DNA of 64,000 bases, taken from NCBI RefSeq assembly GCF_000512585.2, contig NC_089242.1, positions 2,542,001 through 2,606,000 of the forward strand, given 5' to 3'. Position numbers and translations under genes: made by a program. The stretch comes from Kwoniella bestiolae CBS 10118 (lineage: Eukaryota > Basidiomycota > Tremellomycetes > Tremellales > Cryptococcaceae). Positions within the stretch are counted from its first letter, which is position 1, and each line of letters starts with the position of its first letter. The notes under the pieces are model-generated. The model was not told the origin of the DNA. It made no database searches and was given only the letters and a program-made list of their open reading frames with translations. Below, piece after piece: positions 1 to 12,240 of this stretch.

Positions 1-16
1 CCCCTTAAGACCATCG

Positions 17-2822
17 ATGCGCGAACAAATCGCAGCCAAACGAGCGGAATATCAAAATTCCCCTGCTGCCAGACGAACGGCAGCTTCCAACGCTTCTACT
101 TCTGCTGCTGGTGGTGGATCACCTGCTCCTCCTTCTAGGAGAACGGCTCATAATGGTTCGACGAGGCTCGGGTTTGGTGCGGAGGATGAGGGGAAGTTGG
201 CGGATAAGACTGTTGGTGGGGAGATCAAGAGGGCTGTTAGGTCTGGTATGTTGTTTCCTTCTTAGTCTGCTCGATGTGGGTACGACGATACACATGGGAA
301 AAGGCGTAGATGCAGATGGTTGATATCATATGTCTGAAATAATAGGTAAACTCGACCTCTGCGCATTATCTCTCTCTGCCATTCCCCCAGAGGTATATAC
401 AACCCTTCTAGGCATCCCAGAAGAAGACCTCTCATCCCCACCACCCAAATTCATCCCCTCCTCCGACATCCCCCAGGGCTCAGCGTTGGATCCTAACACT
501 ACTCCGCCAAAGGGATTATCGCGGGACGAAGAGCGGAGTTTGGTATTTGGTAGTAAAGCTGCTGCGAAGAAGGAGGCGTGGGTGGAACCTGAAGAATTGA
601 CTAGTTTGAGGATTGCGGAGAATGCTTTGAGGGGGGTGGAGAGGGAGATTGGGATGTTTGGGGCTATGGAGAGGCTGGATGTGAGTTGTCACTTTGCTAT
701 CAGCAGAATTTTGCGTAAAATTCTGCGACATTTTGGTGGTTGCTTCTATTGCTCAAGGATTGGTCTATGTGATCTCTTGGATCTCGTTGAAGAGGGAAAA
801 TGTAATTTCAAAGTCCATAGCTCAAGCTGATTCGTACCAACAGTTGAGCAGGAATCAACTCAAAGAGTTGCCCAATAGTATAGCTGATCTGCTCCGGCTG
901 ACAAGTCTGGACCTGTCGTACGTATCGCTTTATCTCACTATCCATCGCTATCCACAATATCCCTCTGTCTTTGCACTGACCAACACTGCAAACACAGGGG
1001 CAACTCGTTCACCTCCCTCCCACCAGCCATCCTTGTCCTCCCCGCTCTTCAGGTACTCGACATCTCTCACAACGCCATCCATACTCTCTCATTCGCCGAT
1101 CCCATCGGCCCATCAGAGGACGGTCTAGCATACGGTGCAGGCTTCTTCACCACGTCTTTCGAACGTCAAGCACAGCTCAAGATGAAGAGACCCATATTAC
1201 CCGTACTTCGATCGTTCAACTTGGGGTTCAATAAACTGAATATATCCGGACTTAAGGAGTTGAGTATTGTCAAATTCGAAGCTATGCGAGTACTCAATCT
1301 CGAAAATAACTTGTTCCAGGGTGTGTTGGATTACGAGGACACCGGATTAGATGGTAAATCTATGCCGATCTTGGCTTCGCTGGTTTTGTGCAGGAATACC
1401 AATCTTAGAGGAGTCACTGGGTCTTTGGCGGAAAGTGCTAAAGTCGACTTGAGCGGATGTAATCTCAGAGAAGGTACACCTCAACCTCCGCCTTCAACAA
1501 CGAATGACTCAGTAGCACCCAACCCACAGCAGGCAAGTCAAGAAGAAAAGATTAAATCGGATAAACCAATACCCAATCCGGATTTGACGATAGTCTACCG
1601 AACACTCCCTGCAGCAACGTTCGACTCTGAACCCCTCCCTGTAGATTTTGATATCTACCTGCCATCTCAGCCGGGTAAGCTGAAGAAGGGGCACGCTCTG
1701 GTAATTTGGTTTCATGGTGGTGGACTATTACAAGGTAACAAGGAGAATCTCCCACCGCATTTCAGGAGATTACCCAACTATCCTTTCGCATCGCCTGCTT
1801 CCTTGGGGGAAGAGGAGAACGTAGTGGTCATCTCACCGAATTACAGATTAGCACCTCAAACCCCCATTCTAGATATCCTAGATGATATCAACCAACTGCT
1901 CGTATACGTACGGACGAAGCTGAACGATAGATTGGCTAAAGAAGGAAGAGGAGGTAATATCGTGGATACCTCTCGAATATGTTTATCTGGTGGTTCGGCT
2001 GGTGGATACCTTGCGCTAATTGCTGGGTTGGAAGTGCCTAAACAATGCTCGGATGAGGAGGTAGGTGGGTATAGAGGATTACAGGATAAGCAGGGGATCA
2101 GGTGTCTGGCACCGTTTTATCCTATTACGGATTTGACGGATGCGTTTTGGGGGACGGAGACGGATCCTGTGCCGTGGATGGGGAGAAGGTGAGTGCTGTC
2201 ATTGATCGATAAGGGTGGTCTTTTTACGTGAGAGCGTTCGAGCAGAAAAAGCTGGGAATGGTTTGACACATCGGGATCGCAGTGATGGCTCAAGGTCGAT
2301 AGAGATATAGCTTGAACCGCACGATGATGATGTACTAGAGACAACATTTGCTGATATTGCCATTGTCATTTTAATTCTCACCACAGCGTTCCCCACTCAG
2401 ATGCCAAGCTCCACCTCAATTCCAAATCCCCACCCATCTGCACAGCCCTCTCTGGCGGTCCTCGATCGATCCTCTATCCCTATATGCTCCAACACGCCTT
2501 ATTCCCCTCATTGCTATTCCAATCCCAAAAATCGATAGGCTATGGACTAGACGCATTCCGTCCCTCGCCATTATCACTCTCCATCCCTCATCGTAACGAC
2601 CTTGCCAGATCCAAGGGTTTAGGCCAACACGTACCGACCTACTTTGTGTATGGAACGGTGGATGATAAAGTCCAGCCTATGGATATCACCCTCAAGTCAT
2701 TCGAGGGGTTGAAAGGAGGGTTCGAGGTGGAGAGGGTCGAGGGGGGTGATCATGCGTTCGATGAGGATGCGGAGGTTGAGTGTGAGGAGTTTAAGCAGTG
2801 GTTGGGCAGGACTTTGCTCTGA
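17..2822 (+). CDS. LRR protein fused to an alpha/beta hydrolase (possibly 5' partial)
   Basis: Five exons (17-245, 346-680, 844-917, 998-2188, 2387-2822) sum to 2265 bases, or 754 residues. The N-terminal half resembles LRRC40-type leucine-rich repeat proteins: an IKRAVRSGKLDLCALSL-like entry followed by repeats such as LKELPNSIADLLRLTSLDLSG and LQVLDISHNAI. The C-terminal half is a hormone-sensitive-lipase-type alpha/beta hydrolase with an HGGG oxyanion motif, a GGSAGG nucleophile elbow, a late Asp in YGTVDDKV and a His in GGDHAF. Exon 4 codes for both the last repeats and the hydrolase start without a break, so the fusion does not depend on a splice choice. The frame is open upstream of the first ATG to the window edge, so the true start may lie outside. 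Substrate unknown; cytosolic location is inferred from the lack of a signal peptide. Confidence 0.8.
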
Positions 2823-3057
2823 GATGGGATGTCAAGTTGAGCTGCCTGGAGTTGTCTTGGTCATCGGCAAACTCACGAAGTCTCATTAGATTCTTAAAGT
2901 GAATACTAATATGCGTGATATTTATTTATAGTCAAAATTGCATAGAGGGTTGATGAATATATTGCAAAGACCATCCAATCAACCTATATAATCTACAATC
3001 AATCCAGATCATTCTCACACCCTACTTCATTACCAAGACGTTGATTCGTCCCATCCC
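2823..3057. other. intergenic spacer between convergent genes
   Basis: Short AT-rich spacer holding the 3' ends of the LRR-hydrolase gene and the minus-strand gene that follows. No motif stands out. Confidence 0.4.
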
Positions 3058-3565
3058 TCACATCGACTTGGCAGCCATGACCATCTTCTTTCTAAGATTG
3101 GACTTATTAGGTACAAGCTGATCAACAAGTTGTCGTTTGTTCATACCGAGCTACGTACAATTTGCGATGTCTCGTCAGCTCGAACATTATCCTCAGATAC
3201 AGTACAGTACATGACCTCCGAGTCAGACGGAATGCACATACTTTGGAAGCAAGCTCATCCAAATTCGCATGTCTATATCCCAGCGCAATAATCTCATCGA
3301 TAAATAAAGCTCGTTTCTCCCCGTCCCATACTCCATTAGTGTTTGGTTCAGACTTGATTCTGGGTTTCTTGGGCGAGGTGGAAGGTGATTTTTGGTTATT
3401 GGTCTTGGGTTTCTTGGGTGTAGATCTCGCTGAAGTGGGCGGGGAAGAGACGATGGGTTTGGTATCTTGTTCTTGTTCGAATTCGAAGCAAGGCGAGAAG
3501 TCTGAGTCGGTGTCGATGTCTGAGGACGATGTGGAGGAGGTGTAGGAGGGGGGAGATCGTTTCAT
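3058..3565 (-). CDS. small basic protein, paralog A, possible HTH/Myb-like domain
   Basis: Two exons (3565-3242, 3150-3058) give 138 residues. The first 75 residues are Ser/Pro/Lys-rich and low-complexity. The C-terminal 60 residues form a likely helical domain: WDGEKRALFIDEIIALGYRH, then ANLDELASK, then after the intron LGMNKRQLVDQL. It is clearly related to the next minus-strand gene (4054-4511): both start MKRSP, both have W..EK+..F+DEIIALGY+.ANLDE+A, and both have a phase-0 intron just before LG(M/L)NKRQL. The pattern resembles small helix-turn-helix or Myb/SANT-like DNA-binding domains, but I do not recognise a named family. A nuclear role is inference only. Confidence 0.7.
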
Positions 3566-4053
3566 CTTGAGTCTTCGGTAGATGTGTCGTCAGCTCGGTC
3601 TGTTTTATGTACTTGGGTGAGTGTAGGTTGAGTGGATGTCGGATCTTACCTGAATGTCTGGGTATGATCAGCTTGTTTGAGGAAACTATACGAAGGATGT
3701 TAGTGAATGAAAAGAAAAGAAAAGAAAAGAAAAGGATGCAGGATTATGACTATAGAGAGTTTCTAAACGTATACTGCTCGTGTGGGTAATCGTGAATAAT
3801 GATGCATCATTGATCGGTGGTTTGTTATAACTTGTCAACTCGCTTGACGACCATCTGAAAGTAAGTAGCGCATTGAGCTGACGAGATGGGTGATATGCAA
3901 TCCTCCCAGTGTCGGGACCAGTCGGAAACCATTACATTCTATATCCTTCAGTACGACTGCCTCAGCTAGCGATGGCAGATTCACGATATGCATTGCATAC
4001 TCGTTACCGACCTGATATCGTGTTAGAAATAGGACGCATTCCCCACCCTTCGC
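3566..4053. other. spacer between tandem paralogs
   Basis: Upstream region of paralog A and downstream region of paralog B, containing an AAAAG microsatellite. Possible 5'-UTR introns of paralog A (GTGAGT-like sites on the minus strand) could not be resolved. No other gene seen. Confidence 0.4.
3710..3734 (+). repeat. (AAAAG)5 microsatellite
   Basis: Five perfect pentamer units in the spacer between the two small paralogous genes. Confidence 0.9.
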
Positions 4054-4511
4054 TCAATCTCCTCTAACAGCATCTACAGCCAGGCTTCTGAAATTCTTCC
4101 TACCAGTTGTCAACTGGTTGATCAGCTGTCTTTTGTTCAACCCGAGCTGCGCACAATCATTCCGTCAGCTCCATCTCACTTGTAGCCCATAAGGTCATAT
4201 CCTTGATCGACCGAACGAGCGAGCCGCTCCCTCCAACTCACCCTCTGAGCCATCTCATCGAGATTGGCAGCTTTGTACCCCAAAGCGATGATTTCATCCA
4301 TGAACTTTCCTTTTTTCTCAGAAGTCCACTCGCCAATTCCCATACTGGCATGGGGTGTGTCGGTCTTCCTGCTCTTTACGGATGAAGGGGTACCGTTCGG
4401 CGCTGCTTTGAGGTTGCCCTTCTTTGGATTGCTGGGTCGGGGAGGTTTGATATCGTCTTCCACTGTTGGCAAGCGGTTGGATGAGGGAGGAGAGCTGGGG
4501 GACCGTTTCAT
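4054..4511 (-). CDS. small basic protein, paralog B, possible HTH/Myb-like domain
   Basis: Two exons (4511-4242, 4146-4054) give 120 residues. A low-complexity Ser/Pro/Lys N-terminus precedes a C-terminal domain: WTSEKKGKFMDEIIALGYKA, ANLDEMAQR, then LGLNKRQLINQL after the intron. Same intron position and phase as paralog A at 3058-3565. The two lie head-to-tail on the same strand about 490 bases apart, so a tandem duplication is the simplest reading. The tails after the domain differ (TTGRKNFRSLAVDAVRGD here, VPNKSNLRKKMVMAAKSM in A). Family not recognised. Confidence 0.7.
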
Positions 4512-4787
4512 TGTTGGGCTGAGCTGATGGTATCGTCAGCATCCATGACATCAGGAAGTGGTGAATTCTTTGTCACAAGGGTAAAGAGGCATACTCACTT
4601 TGATTCAGAGGTGAATAAAATGATTAATCTTTCTTTGCAGGGCTGCCAATTGCGATATTGAAGGAAATAAGTAGAAGAAGGGAGGATGAGAGATTGCTTT
4701 ATTCCTTCACTCTGATATCACCCATACGTTGCCCGAGCTCTTGATCATTCAACGAAATTGGCTTATATTGAGCGCATTTGCGCCCTG

Positions 4788-6488
4788 TCAACCCATCAAA
4801 CACCTCCACCAGTTCAAAGGACCACCCCGCATGACTTCATACCACATCTCTTCCACCATGGCACCCCTCAGCCAGTGCATATTCACATCAGGTTCCACAC
4901 CCCTGCCAATCCTGCACATCTGCCATTCATGCCATAACGTCGACACCCCCGCACCGACAAGTTTAATCCCATTCTTAGGGTTTGAAGCTCCCAGTAACGT
5001 CTTCATAAGTTCAGATCCGGGTATACGGTATCCTCCTACCACTGCATCTCCCTCTTGAATCTTCGGGTTGAGTATGATATCGCTGGGTAAATGGGGGTAC
5101 AGGCATGCTGGTCTTCCGATTCCCACTAGATCACATGCTCGTTCCTTGAGCGAGGAAGCGATGAGTTGCCGATCGTGTAATCCCCCTGTTAGGATTATAG
5201 CTGGACCATCAGGTGGAGGAGGGAGGGATGGTAGTAGTGATGTAGTGAAGTGAGCGAAGAGTGATTGCCGGGATGGATTGGGGTTGGATGATTTTAGGGA
5301 TTCGGGCGAAGCGAATGCGGGGGAAGAATAGGTGCCGCCTGATATTTCTATTATATCTAGTAAGGACCATGAGACAAGGGTTTTGATGATTTCGGAAGAT
5401 TGGGTCTCGTCGAGACCTGTACCACATCCCGATCATCAGTCAGAATTCGTCTAGACACTGATCGAAGGGCGAATGAAGGACTTACCTCCTTGTACGAAAT
5501 CTGAGCAATTGACTTTGACCGCTTTGATGAACCTCTTTTCGGTGTTCTGGTGGATACCCTTCAGTATCAGATATAGTAGATGTAGTCGCAATGGTATATC
5601 TTTGGGTACATCAGGTAATGGTTTCGTGTCCGGATTGGTCTGTAAGTTTATCGATGAATTAGCGAAGCACACTACACTGGCGAAGTTGAGACGTACAAGA
5701 GGTGAAAGATATTCAGCCAACAAATACCCATGTGCAGAGTGCAATTGCACACCATCCCACCCAGCTTTCTCAGCCAGCACAGCAGCATCCACGAACCTCT
5801 TCACTATCTCCAGCCATTCTGTGGTATCAACGATTGGACGAGATTTAGTAGGCCACATTACATGACTCCAAAACCATCCGACCGGGCCTTCAGAGACTGT
5901 TGGCCTGTCTGAACAAGGCGCTATTGCTGATTCCCATGGCCAGCGGGATAGGTTGATAGTTGCGCTGGATTGAAGACCTGGATGAGAGATCTGCATGAGG
6001 AGTAGTGGTGCAGAAGGGGTAGGAGAGTCGTGGCGATGGACGGCGGAAGCGAGTCTGGTGTATGCTTTTAGAGTTGAGGGGTGAGATGGGAGAGTGAGGT
6101 CGTGAGGTGATGCGAGTTGACGAGGATCGATCTGAGCGTTTCCTGAGATAGCGTGAAGATGTTAGATGGTCCTGAGAGAAGACATTGAAGGATGAGGTAG
6201 CTCACCAGAGATGATGATTCCCCATCCTCCCTCTGCCCATCGTCTGTACAAGTTCATGTGCCCTTCTCGAGGTGGACCTCCTCCCAGACCTATACCCTCT
6301 GCCATGGCTGCCTGAATAGGATGAGATGTACGATCAGCTAATGACTCCCAGATAGTGTGCAGGAGGTGGAAGCTCACCTTGACGAGTCGATTGGGCACCA
6401 CAAGTCCATTGGGAAGTGTGAGAGGTGAAGATATGAGCTCGATATCATCTTGACTCTCGGTTGATGGTGCGACGTTGGCCACAGCCAT
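4788..6488 (-). CDS. NADH:flavin oxidoreductase, Old Yellow Enzyme family
   Basis: Five exons joined by protein continuity. FMN-dependent TIM-barrel enzyme expected to reduce activated alkenes or similar with NAD(P)H. Visible landmarks: the N-terminal strand SSPLTLPNGLVVPNRLVKAAMAEG, the GGWGIIISGN strand, MQISHPGLQS, and the diagnostic WDGVQLHSAHGYLLAEYLSP segment. The active-site pair reads HSAH (HxxH), as in the YqjM/bacterial class, not the HxxN of classic yeast OYE. Near the C-terminus RACDLVGIGRPACLYP provides the usual phosphate-binding arginine region. Intron junctions occur after RLVK, after IIIS, after YLSPL and after FVQG. The start ATG at 6488 faces the TAF1 start across 457 bases. 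The physiological substrate cannot be read from sequence. Confidence 0.85.
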
Positions 6489-6945
6489 TTTTGAGGTTTG
6501 GCAGACAGAAATCTTCTTTCATGGATACGTGGTCTTCCGGGTGACTCGTTCGTATCCCTCTGATACTTCTCTCAGTAGTATCACGAGCTGTCTATGGTGA
6601 GAGATGACGAGTATAGTGTGGTATAGTGTAGTATAGTGTACCATTGTCCACTGATCTTTCGAATCTTTGAAATCTCGAATGATTCACTCCGGTTATCATG
6701 GTGTAACCTAGATTTGATTCCGTTCTTGGGTGGATGTGAGCCCTTCAGAGCGGAGTTCGCCACCATCATTAGCATATAAAAGGCACAACATCACATTCGA
6801 GTATCGACAACATCTCACCGTTAAACACAACGGACAATCTACATCTTGTTGTCTTCTGTCCTCCTTCTTACCAATCGATTGTTCTTACTGTGACACCTGT
6901 CCGACTCGTCCGTCCCTCTCGTCACGTAGATATTGATCCTTCACG
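6489..6945. promoter_or_regulatory. divergent promoter between the OYE gene and TAF1
   Basis: Shared upstream region of two divergently transcribed genes. A TATAAAA box lies at about 6775-6781, 165 bases before the TAF1 ATG. A short run of repeated GTATAGTGTAG-like units lies at about 6610-6640. No further motif assigned. Confidence 0.5.
6775..6781 (+). promoter_or_regulatory. TATA box upstream of TAF1
   Basis: TATAAAA in the context CATATAAAAGG, 165 bases before the start codon. Confidence 0.45.
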
Positions 6946-9900
6946 ATGGCATCTGAAGACGAAGCTCTCGGATCAGTCGCATCCTTCGGTCTCTCGAGCG
7001 TCCTAGCCTCAGCAGGTATCGACCTCTCCTCCCTCGGCTCGTTTCTGGGTGAAGGCTCCGCAAGCTCCTCAAAACAAATCGCAGAGATAGAAGCTGAGGA
7101 TAACGACGAGGACAAGTACGAGGATGATATCTCTGTAGATGGTATGGAAGGGGAGGAGGACGCGGAACAGCGGAAAAGGGATGAAGAGCGGCGTAAGAGG
7201 GAAGAGGAGAGGTGGATTAGGAAGGGACTGGAACTGACTGCTGCGGTTGATAAGGGCAAAGGAAAGGAGAAGGAAAAGACAAAGAAAGATAGGGAGTTGG
7301 AACAGGTGATGAAGATTTGGCCGGATTTTCAACAAGGAAAGCGATTGCGGATGAGCGAGATTTTCTATGAGACGCCTCAGGATAGAAGGGCGGTAGCGGT
7401 GCAGAAGAGAAAGAAGAGGAGACTGGAGAATGGAAAGGAATGTGAGTCTTCTTCCTTTCTGCACGAAAAGCTGTGTCACACATCGCACCAAGATACTTGT
7501 TTAGCTATTCGATGTCTGGTCGTAAGCTTACGCGAATCTTTGTGTTCAGTCGCATTGACCATAGACCCAAGTACGATACCCAACCTACCAGCAAGCTTCT
7601 TACTCCCCTCCCTACCTCAACTGGAAGTCCTGTCCCCCGACCAGCCGAACTACAAAGCTCCCATTGGATCCTTCTTCGACAAAGAATGGGTTAAGGAAGC
7701 GAGAGCCAGGCGGAAGAAGGAGATGACCAGACCGCCTATTACGATGGAACAGGATTATCACGTGGGCGATGGGATAGTACAGGTGGATTGGCAGAATGAT
7801 GACCTGGGATATGCGCTGGAGTTAGAAGATTGGGAAACAGGGATAGTCATGTGTTCATTGTCAGTCATTCAAGCAGTTCCCGTTGTCGAATTCCAGCTGA
7901 TTTGGACTCGATCGAATTGCAGAGATGTTCCCGCTTCGAAGTCTAGCGAGCCGCTAGCTCCTCGGAATGGCGTGCTGGATTCGGGAGATTGGATCAACGA
8001 TGTCATATGGGATGCGAGGCGTGTTTCGCCCGATCTGATAGATAGTGAAGAGGAGGAGTCTGCACCCGCAGAAACACTCAAGAAAATCACACAGGAAGTA
8101 GGAGTGGTACAGCCTGCGATAGCCAAGTTGGACCCGTTCAACATGTCAAACGATCATTTATATGAGCATTCCCGAGAAGCCAGATACAGGATTAGGCAGA
8201 CGTTTGGAGCTATTGAAGTATTTCATTCGTTACCTGCTAGGCATCTTCAACTTCCTTTCGTAAGTGCAGCTAGAAGTAGTAGTCCTGCATCGTAAGCTGA
8301 CGATCATGTTTGACAGTACAAAACCACTTTCACCAAATCGGAAGCAAGAGCATGGCACAGACCTGCTCTTCAATTTCCAACCGGTGTTACCTTCTCATTT
8401 TCGAAGATCAAGTCGAACCCTTCTGCAGCAGTCAGCTCGAAGAAAAACAAGATTGTTGCAGACCCATCAGAAAGATTCAAAACCACTAAAGATCTATCGC
8501 TGGCGGAGAAAGGCCCATATGTGTTATTGGAGTTTTCGGTGAGCTGATTAAGCGGAACCAAAAGGTTCAAGCTAATATTGTATGCAGGAGGAGTACCCCC
8601 CGATCATGAGTAATTACGGTATGGGCACCACCATTGTCAACTACTATCGAAAGAAGGACGACAAAGATGAACACGTCCCCAAACTCGATTTCGGACAACC
8701 GTCAATCCTCAATCCTGGAGATGCGGAACCATTCATGCTAGGCTACGTGGATCGCGGGAACGTAACTCAAGTGATACATAACAACCTGATTAGAGCACCC
8801 ATATTCCGCCATACCCCCGAAACTACCGATTTCCTCGTGATTCGCCAGACAATCAATGGGCATTCCACCTTTTATCTTCGACCTATCAATCACATCTTCT
8901 CTGTTGGGCAGACAGTTCCTAACGAATCTGAGGTTCATGCGCCACATGCTAGGAAGAACACCAATACGTCCAAGATGAGGTTGATGATCATTGCTTGGCT
9001 GTTGATTCAGAACTCGAAGCAGAAGAGGTTCAAGATGGCCAAGCTGTTGAAGTATTTCCCTGATCAGACGGAATTGCAGATGAGGCAGAGGTTGAAGGTT
9101 AAAGGGAATGTGAGCTGCTTCTCTGTTGATCACAAGAATTTTCAAGCTGACAACATGAATCTATCTGATTTTATAGGAATTCCTCACATTCGCACGAGGA
9201 CCAGGTCCAAATCAAGGTTATTGGATGTTGAACCCGGAATACTCGTTCCCATCCGAGCGTAAAGAGGTGCTAGAACTCTGTACGCCTGAAGCTGCAGCGC
9301 TGTTCGAAGCTATGCAAGTTGGTGCGAGACATCTACACGATTCAGGGTATCACAAGACCGCGGAAGGTGGACAAGAGGATGAAGATGATAGTGGATTGGA
9401 TATAGAACAGCAATTAGCTGTGTGGTCTACGACGCACAATTATAAACTTGCTGAAGCGCAGAAGGCGTGGTTGGTAGTCCATGGCGAAGGTGATCCGACG
9501 GGTAGAGGAGAGGGGTTCAGTTTCTTGAGAGCGAATATGAAGAATTATTTCTTGAGGAAAGGGGAGACAGAGCAGGGCAGAAGGCGTGAGTGGGACTTCC
9601 ACTTGCCGATATTACAGCTGTGATCCTTCCTTGAGTCAATGGACAGCTGATATGATGTGATCGTGAGAATAGTGGAAGCAGAAGCCAAAGCCGGCGGGGC
9701 AGTCGTGAAAATATCCAACGCAGAGCAAAATAGGATCTACGAAGAGGAGAAGCGTAAAGTCTGGGACCTTCAATGGAACTCGCTGTCCAACCCCAACCCA
9801 CCGGAATATAACGCAGAAGATGACGAGGAATATAATAGAATGCAGAACTTCGTATCTACCCCTGCTGGGCTTGGGCCGAGGTTCAACAGGGGTGATAGTC

Positions 9901-10904
9901 GAAGGGCATTCTCGAGGGGAAACTCAATGGTCAATACGCCGATGTATGCTGATTCGCCGAGGGAGATGAGTCCTGCGATCAGTTTGGATGGCGAGTCGAC
10001 GTATACGGGGGCGAATCCTACGGCTGGGAAGGTCTTGAGGATTAAGAGGAAGGTGAGTTGTGGTTCGAAGCATAATATATTTTACTTGAATAAGTGTCCA
10101 CGGATCAAGATGAGGATCATTCTCACAAACCCGGTTTCTTATATCAGATATCAGAGAGAAGGCAGAGCTGATTGATGTTATGACCAACAGGTCAAAGGCA
10201 AAGAAGTCGTCGAGATCGTTCGTGAACCAGCTGTCATCCAGGCTTATCTGCGTAGAGCCGAAGATAAGAAACTGGAGTACTATATGGACAATTACGACTC
10301 GCTCGCACCGACCGGTAATGAGGAGGAAGATGAGATTATGAAAGCTGCGTAAGTCTCCATCTCCCCTTTGAGTGGATGTAGGTATAGGACTGATTTCATT
10401 TTGCTGGCAAATTCGGTAGATTGAAGAAGAAGATTGAGCAGATCAAATTGAATGTGCAGAGAAGGGCCATGAGGAAGAAATATGCTAGTAGGACGCTGGA
10501 CGCTTCTGATGTGGATGGAGTGGATCTGGAGGGAGGGGTGAGTGAACGTCCATCTTGCATTCGATTCATATGTTGGGAGTGGTGAGACGACTGACGTTGA
10601 ATGTGGTAGAAACGTAAATGTGGTGCATGTGGACAGATTGGTCATACCAGTAAGTTCCGTTCAGCTGGTAAATTAGTCAAGGACCCTTGAGCTGATGTAT
10701 GGGATCACCGAATGAACAGAGGCGAACAGGAATTGTCCAATGTTCAACGCCTCGTCCGTTGCGCCTTCACCATCCATGTCGACCGGTGGTGGGACGCCCT
10801 CTGCCTTTGGTGGGGGGTATACACCCGTTGATACCACTACTATCGATAGTGCTCTTACGCCTAGTACTTCGTTTAAGATCAGGTTGGGAGGAGGGCAGAG
10901 ATGA
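6946..10904 (+). CDS. TAF1: TFIID subunit TAF1 (TAFII250/TAF145 family)
   Basis: Eleven exons sum to 3168 bases, 1055 residues. TAF1 is the scaffold of the general transcription factor TFIID and contacts TBP and promoter DNA in the nucleus. The acidic N-terminus (about 1-150) includes a SVLASAGIDLSSL-like segment that may correspond to the TBP-inhibitory region. The conserved core begins near residue 450: EEYPPIMSNYGMGTTIVNYY, LGYVDRGNVTQVIHNNLIRAP, DFLVIRQTINGHSTFYLRPI, then YWMLNPEYSFPSE. A CCHC zinc knuckle, KCGACGQIGHT..NCP, sits near residues 984-1000. There is no bromodomain, as expected for fungal TAF1, and no obvious C-terminal kinase. The first two introns (7442-7549, 7851-7922) are multiples of three without stops, so the frame reads through them; intron removal restores the family sequence. 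Confidence 0.93.
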
Positions 10905-12240
10905 GCGAGTGGCATTGGTTTTTCACAGAAGAGATGAAGAGAAGTACCGCGTTGCTATACGTTTTATCAGTTTCGTATTCCATCGATGATATTTTGCGAT
11001 ATGATATGTATCATTCCACGACTTAATTAGTCACCCATCTACCCGTCTCATCGATGATGTTCAGACTTGACAAGCTTACTGGAACGAGCTAGCGCAGAAT
11101 ACTAAGCAAGTGACTCTATCACCTCAACATGTCCCCTTGTACGAAAGTGTGCCTGCCCACTGACATATTCGCCTCGTCCTCGACCCTCCCTGTGAATCAA
11201 ACCCTTGAGAATGCAGGAATCATCTTTACGTGCGAGTACCTGAGAACATTAGGAGTAAGTTGGTTACTCGTAAAGATCTCTTCCACTCAAACGTCATGAG
11301 AAAATCACATACGACGCGTCATGTCGCGTCAAGTAATGAGAGTCAGTTCTTCACGTGTTGCAAAGCATTACTATATTGGGTAACTATGCCAGATACAACG
11401 TGGGAAATCGGAGAATTTCTTTGACAGAAGAGGCGCGTGCGTGCTTTTTCGGTATAACCAAGTAGAAGATCAATTATCAAAGTGAAAGTGAAACTAGACT
11501 GAGTGTGCTCTTTGTTCTACTGATATTTCTCAACATTACGAGTACTCGTCTGTCTTCAAGGTTTCACACTCAACACTCACGCTCACACTCGTTTTCACGT
11601 TATCCCCACCATCATCATCATCATCAAGTACACCTCCGGTAGATCGTCGGTATCTCTCGAGCAAAGCATCTATCAACTTGGTCAGAAGAAGATAGAAGAA
11701 GATTGATACCTTACGAAACGAATTTTAACGAAATCTGCATACTCGCACAGCCTGAAACTGATACGAAGGTCCAAGCGCAACTCGCAACGACCTATAGGAC
11801 AACCAAACAATAACAAACATTGAGTGTGAATGGATAATAAAGTAAAGTTGGTCACACACAGAGAAAGGAGTTGATCATTCATTCCACTGCAACTTGCATT
11901 CAACCATCACCACTGCTATCGCATGTCACATCAAACCCGATAGCAGTATAATCAGCAGAAGAAAGGAAAATAGATACCTACATTGAACAAGAGGAACAAA
12001 GGGCTAGACCATATCGACCGATACCTTTGTGAGTATTTGACTTCATCCAATCACCATACATCTCATCCCTTTGGTTCTTACCCATTATCACTGTAATCAT
12101 CCCTTTCGTCCTAGCCTATAGTCTGCCTCATCCCATATGAAACACCCCTTGTCGTGTATCCTGCTTGATCTGCCTATTCCAGCTCAATATACTCATCAGA
12201 TTGACTGATTCTCACTACTATTACCTTCATATCAGCCAGA
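10905..12240. other. intergenic region and long leader of the DUF1765-like gene
   Basis: No convincing protein-coding gene. An E-box CACGTG lies near 11355. A (CAT)n run is near 11610. Just before the next CDS a likely 5'-UTR intron spans about 12029-12239: donor GTGAGT, a TTGACTGAT branch-like site, acceptor CAG one base before the ATG. Short ATG-initiated ORFs in the region look like leader noise. Confidence 0.45.

Noticed and set aside
3162..3545. 127-codon plus-strand frame opposite paralog A
   Set aside because: Mirror of the coding minus strand; the minus reading is supported by its paralog and by the shared intron.
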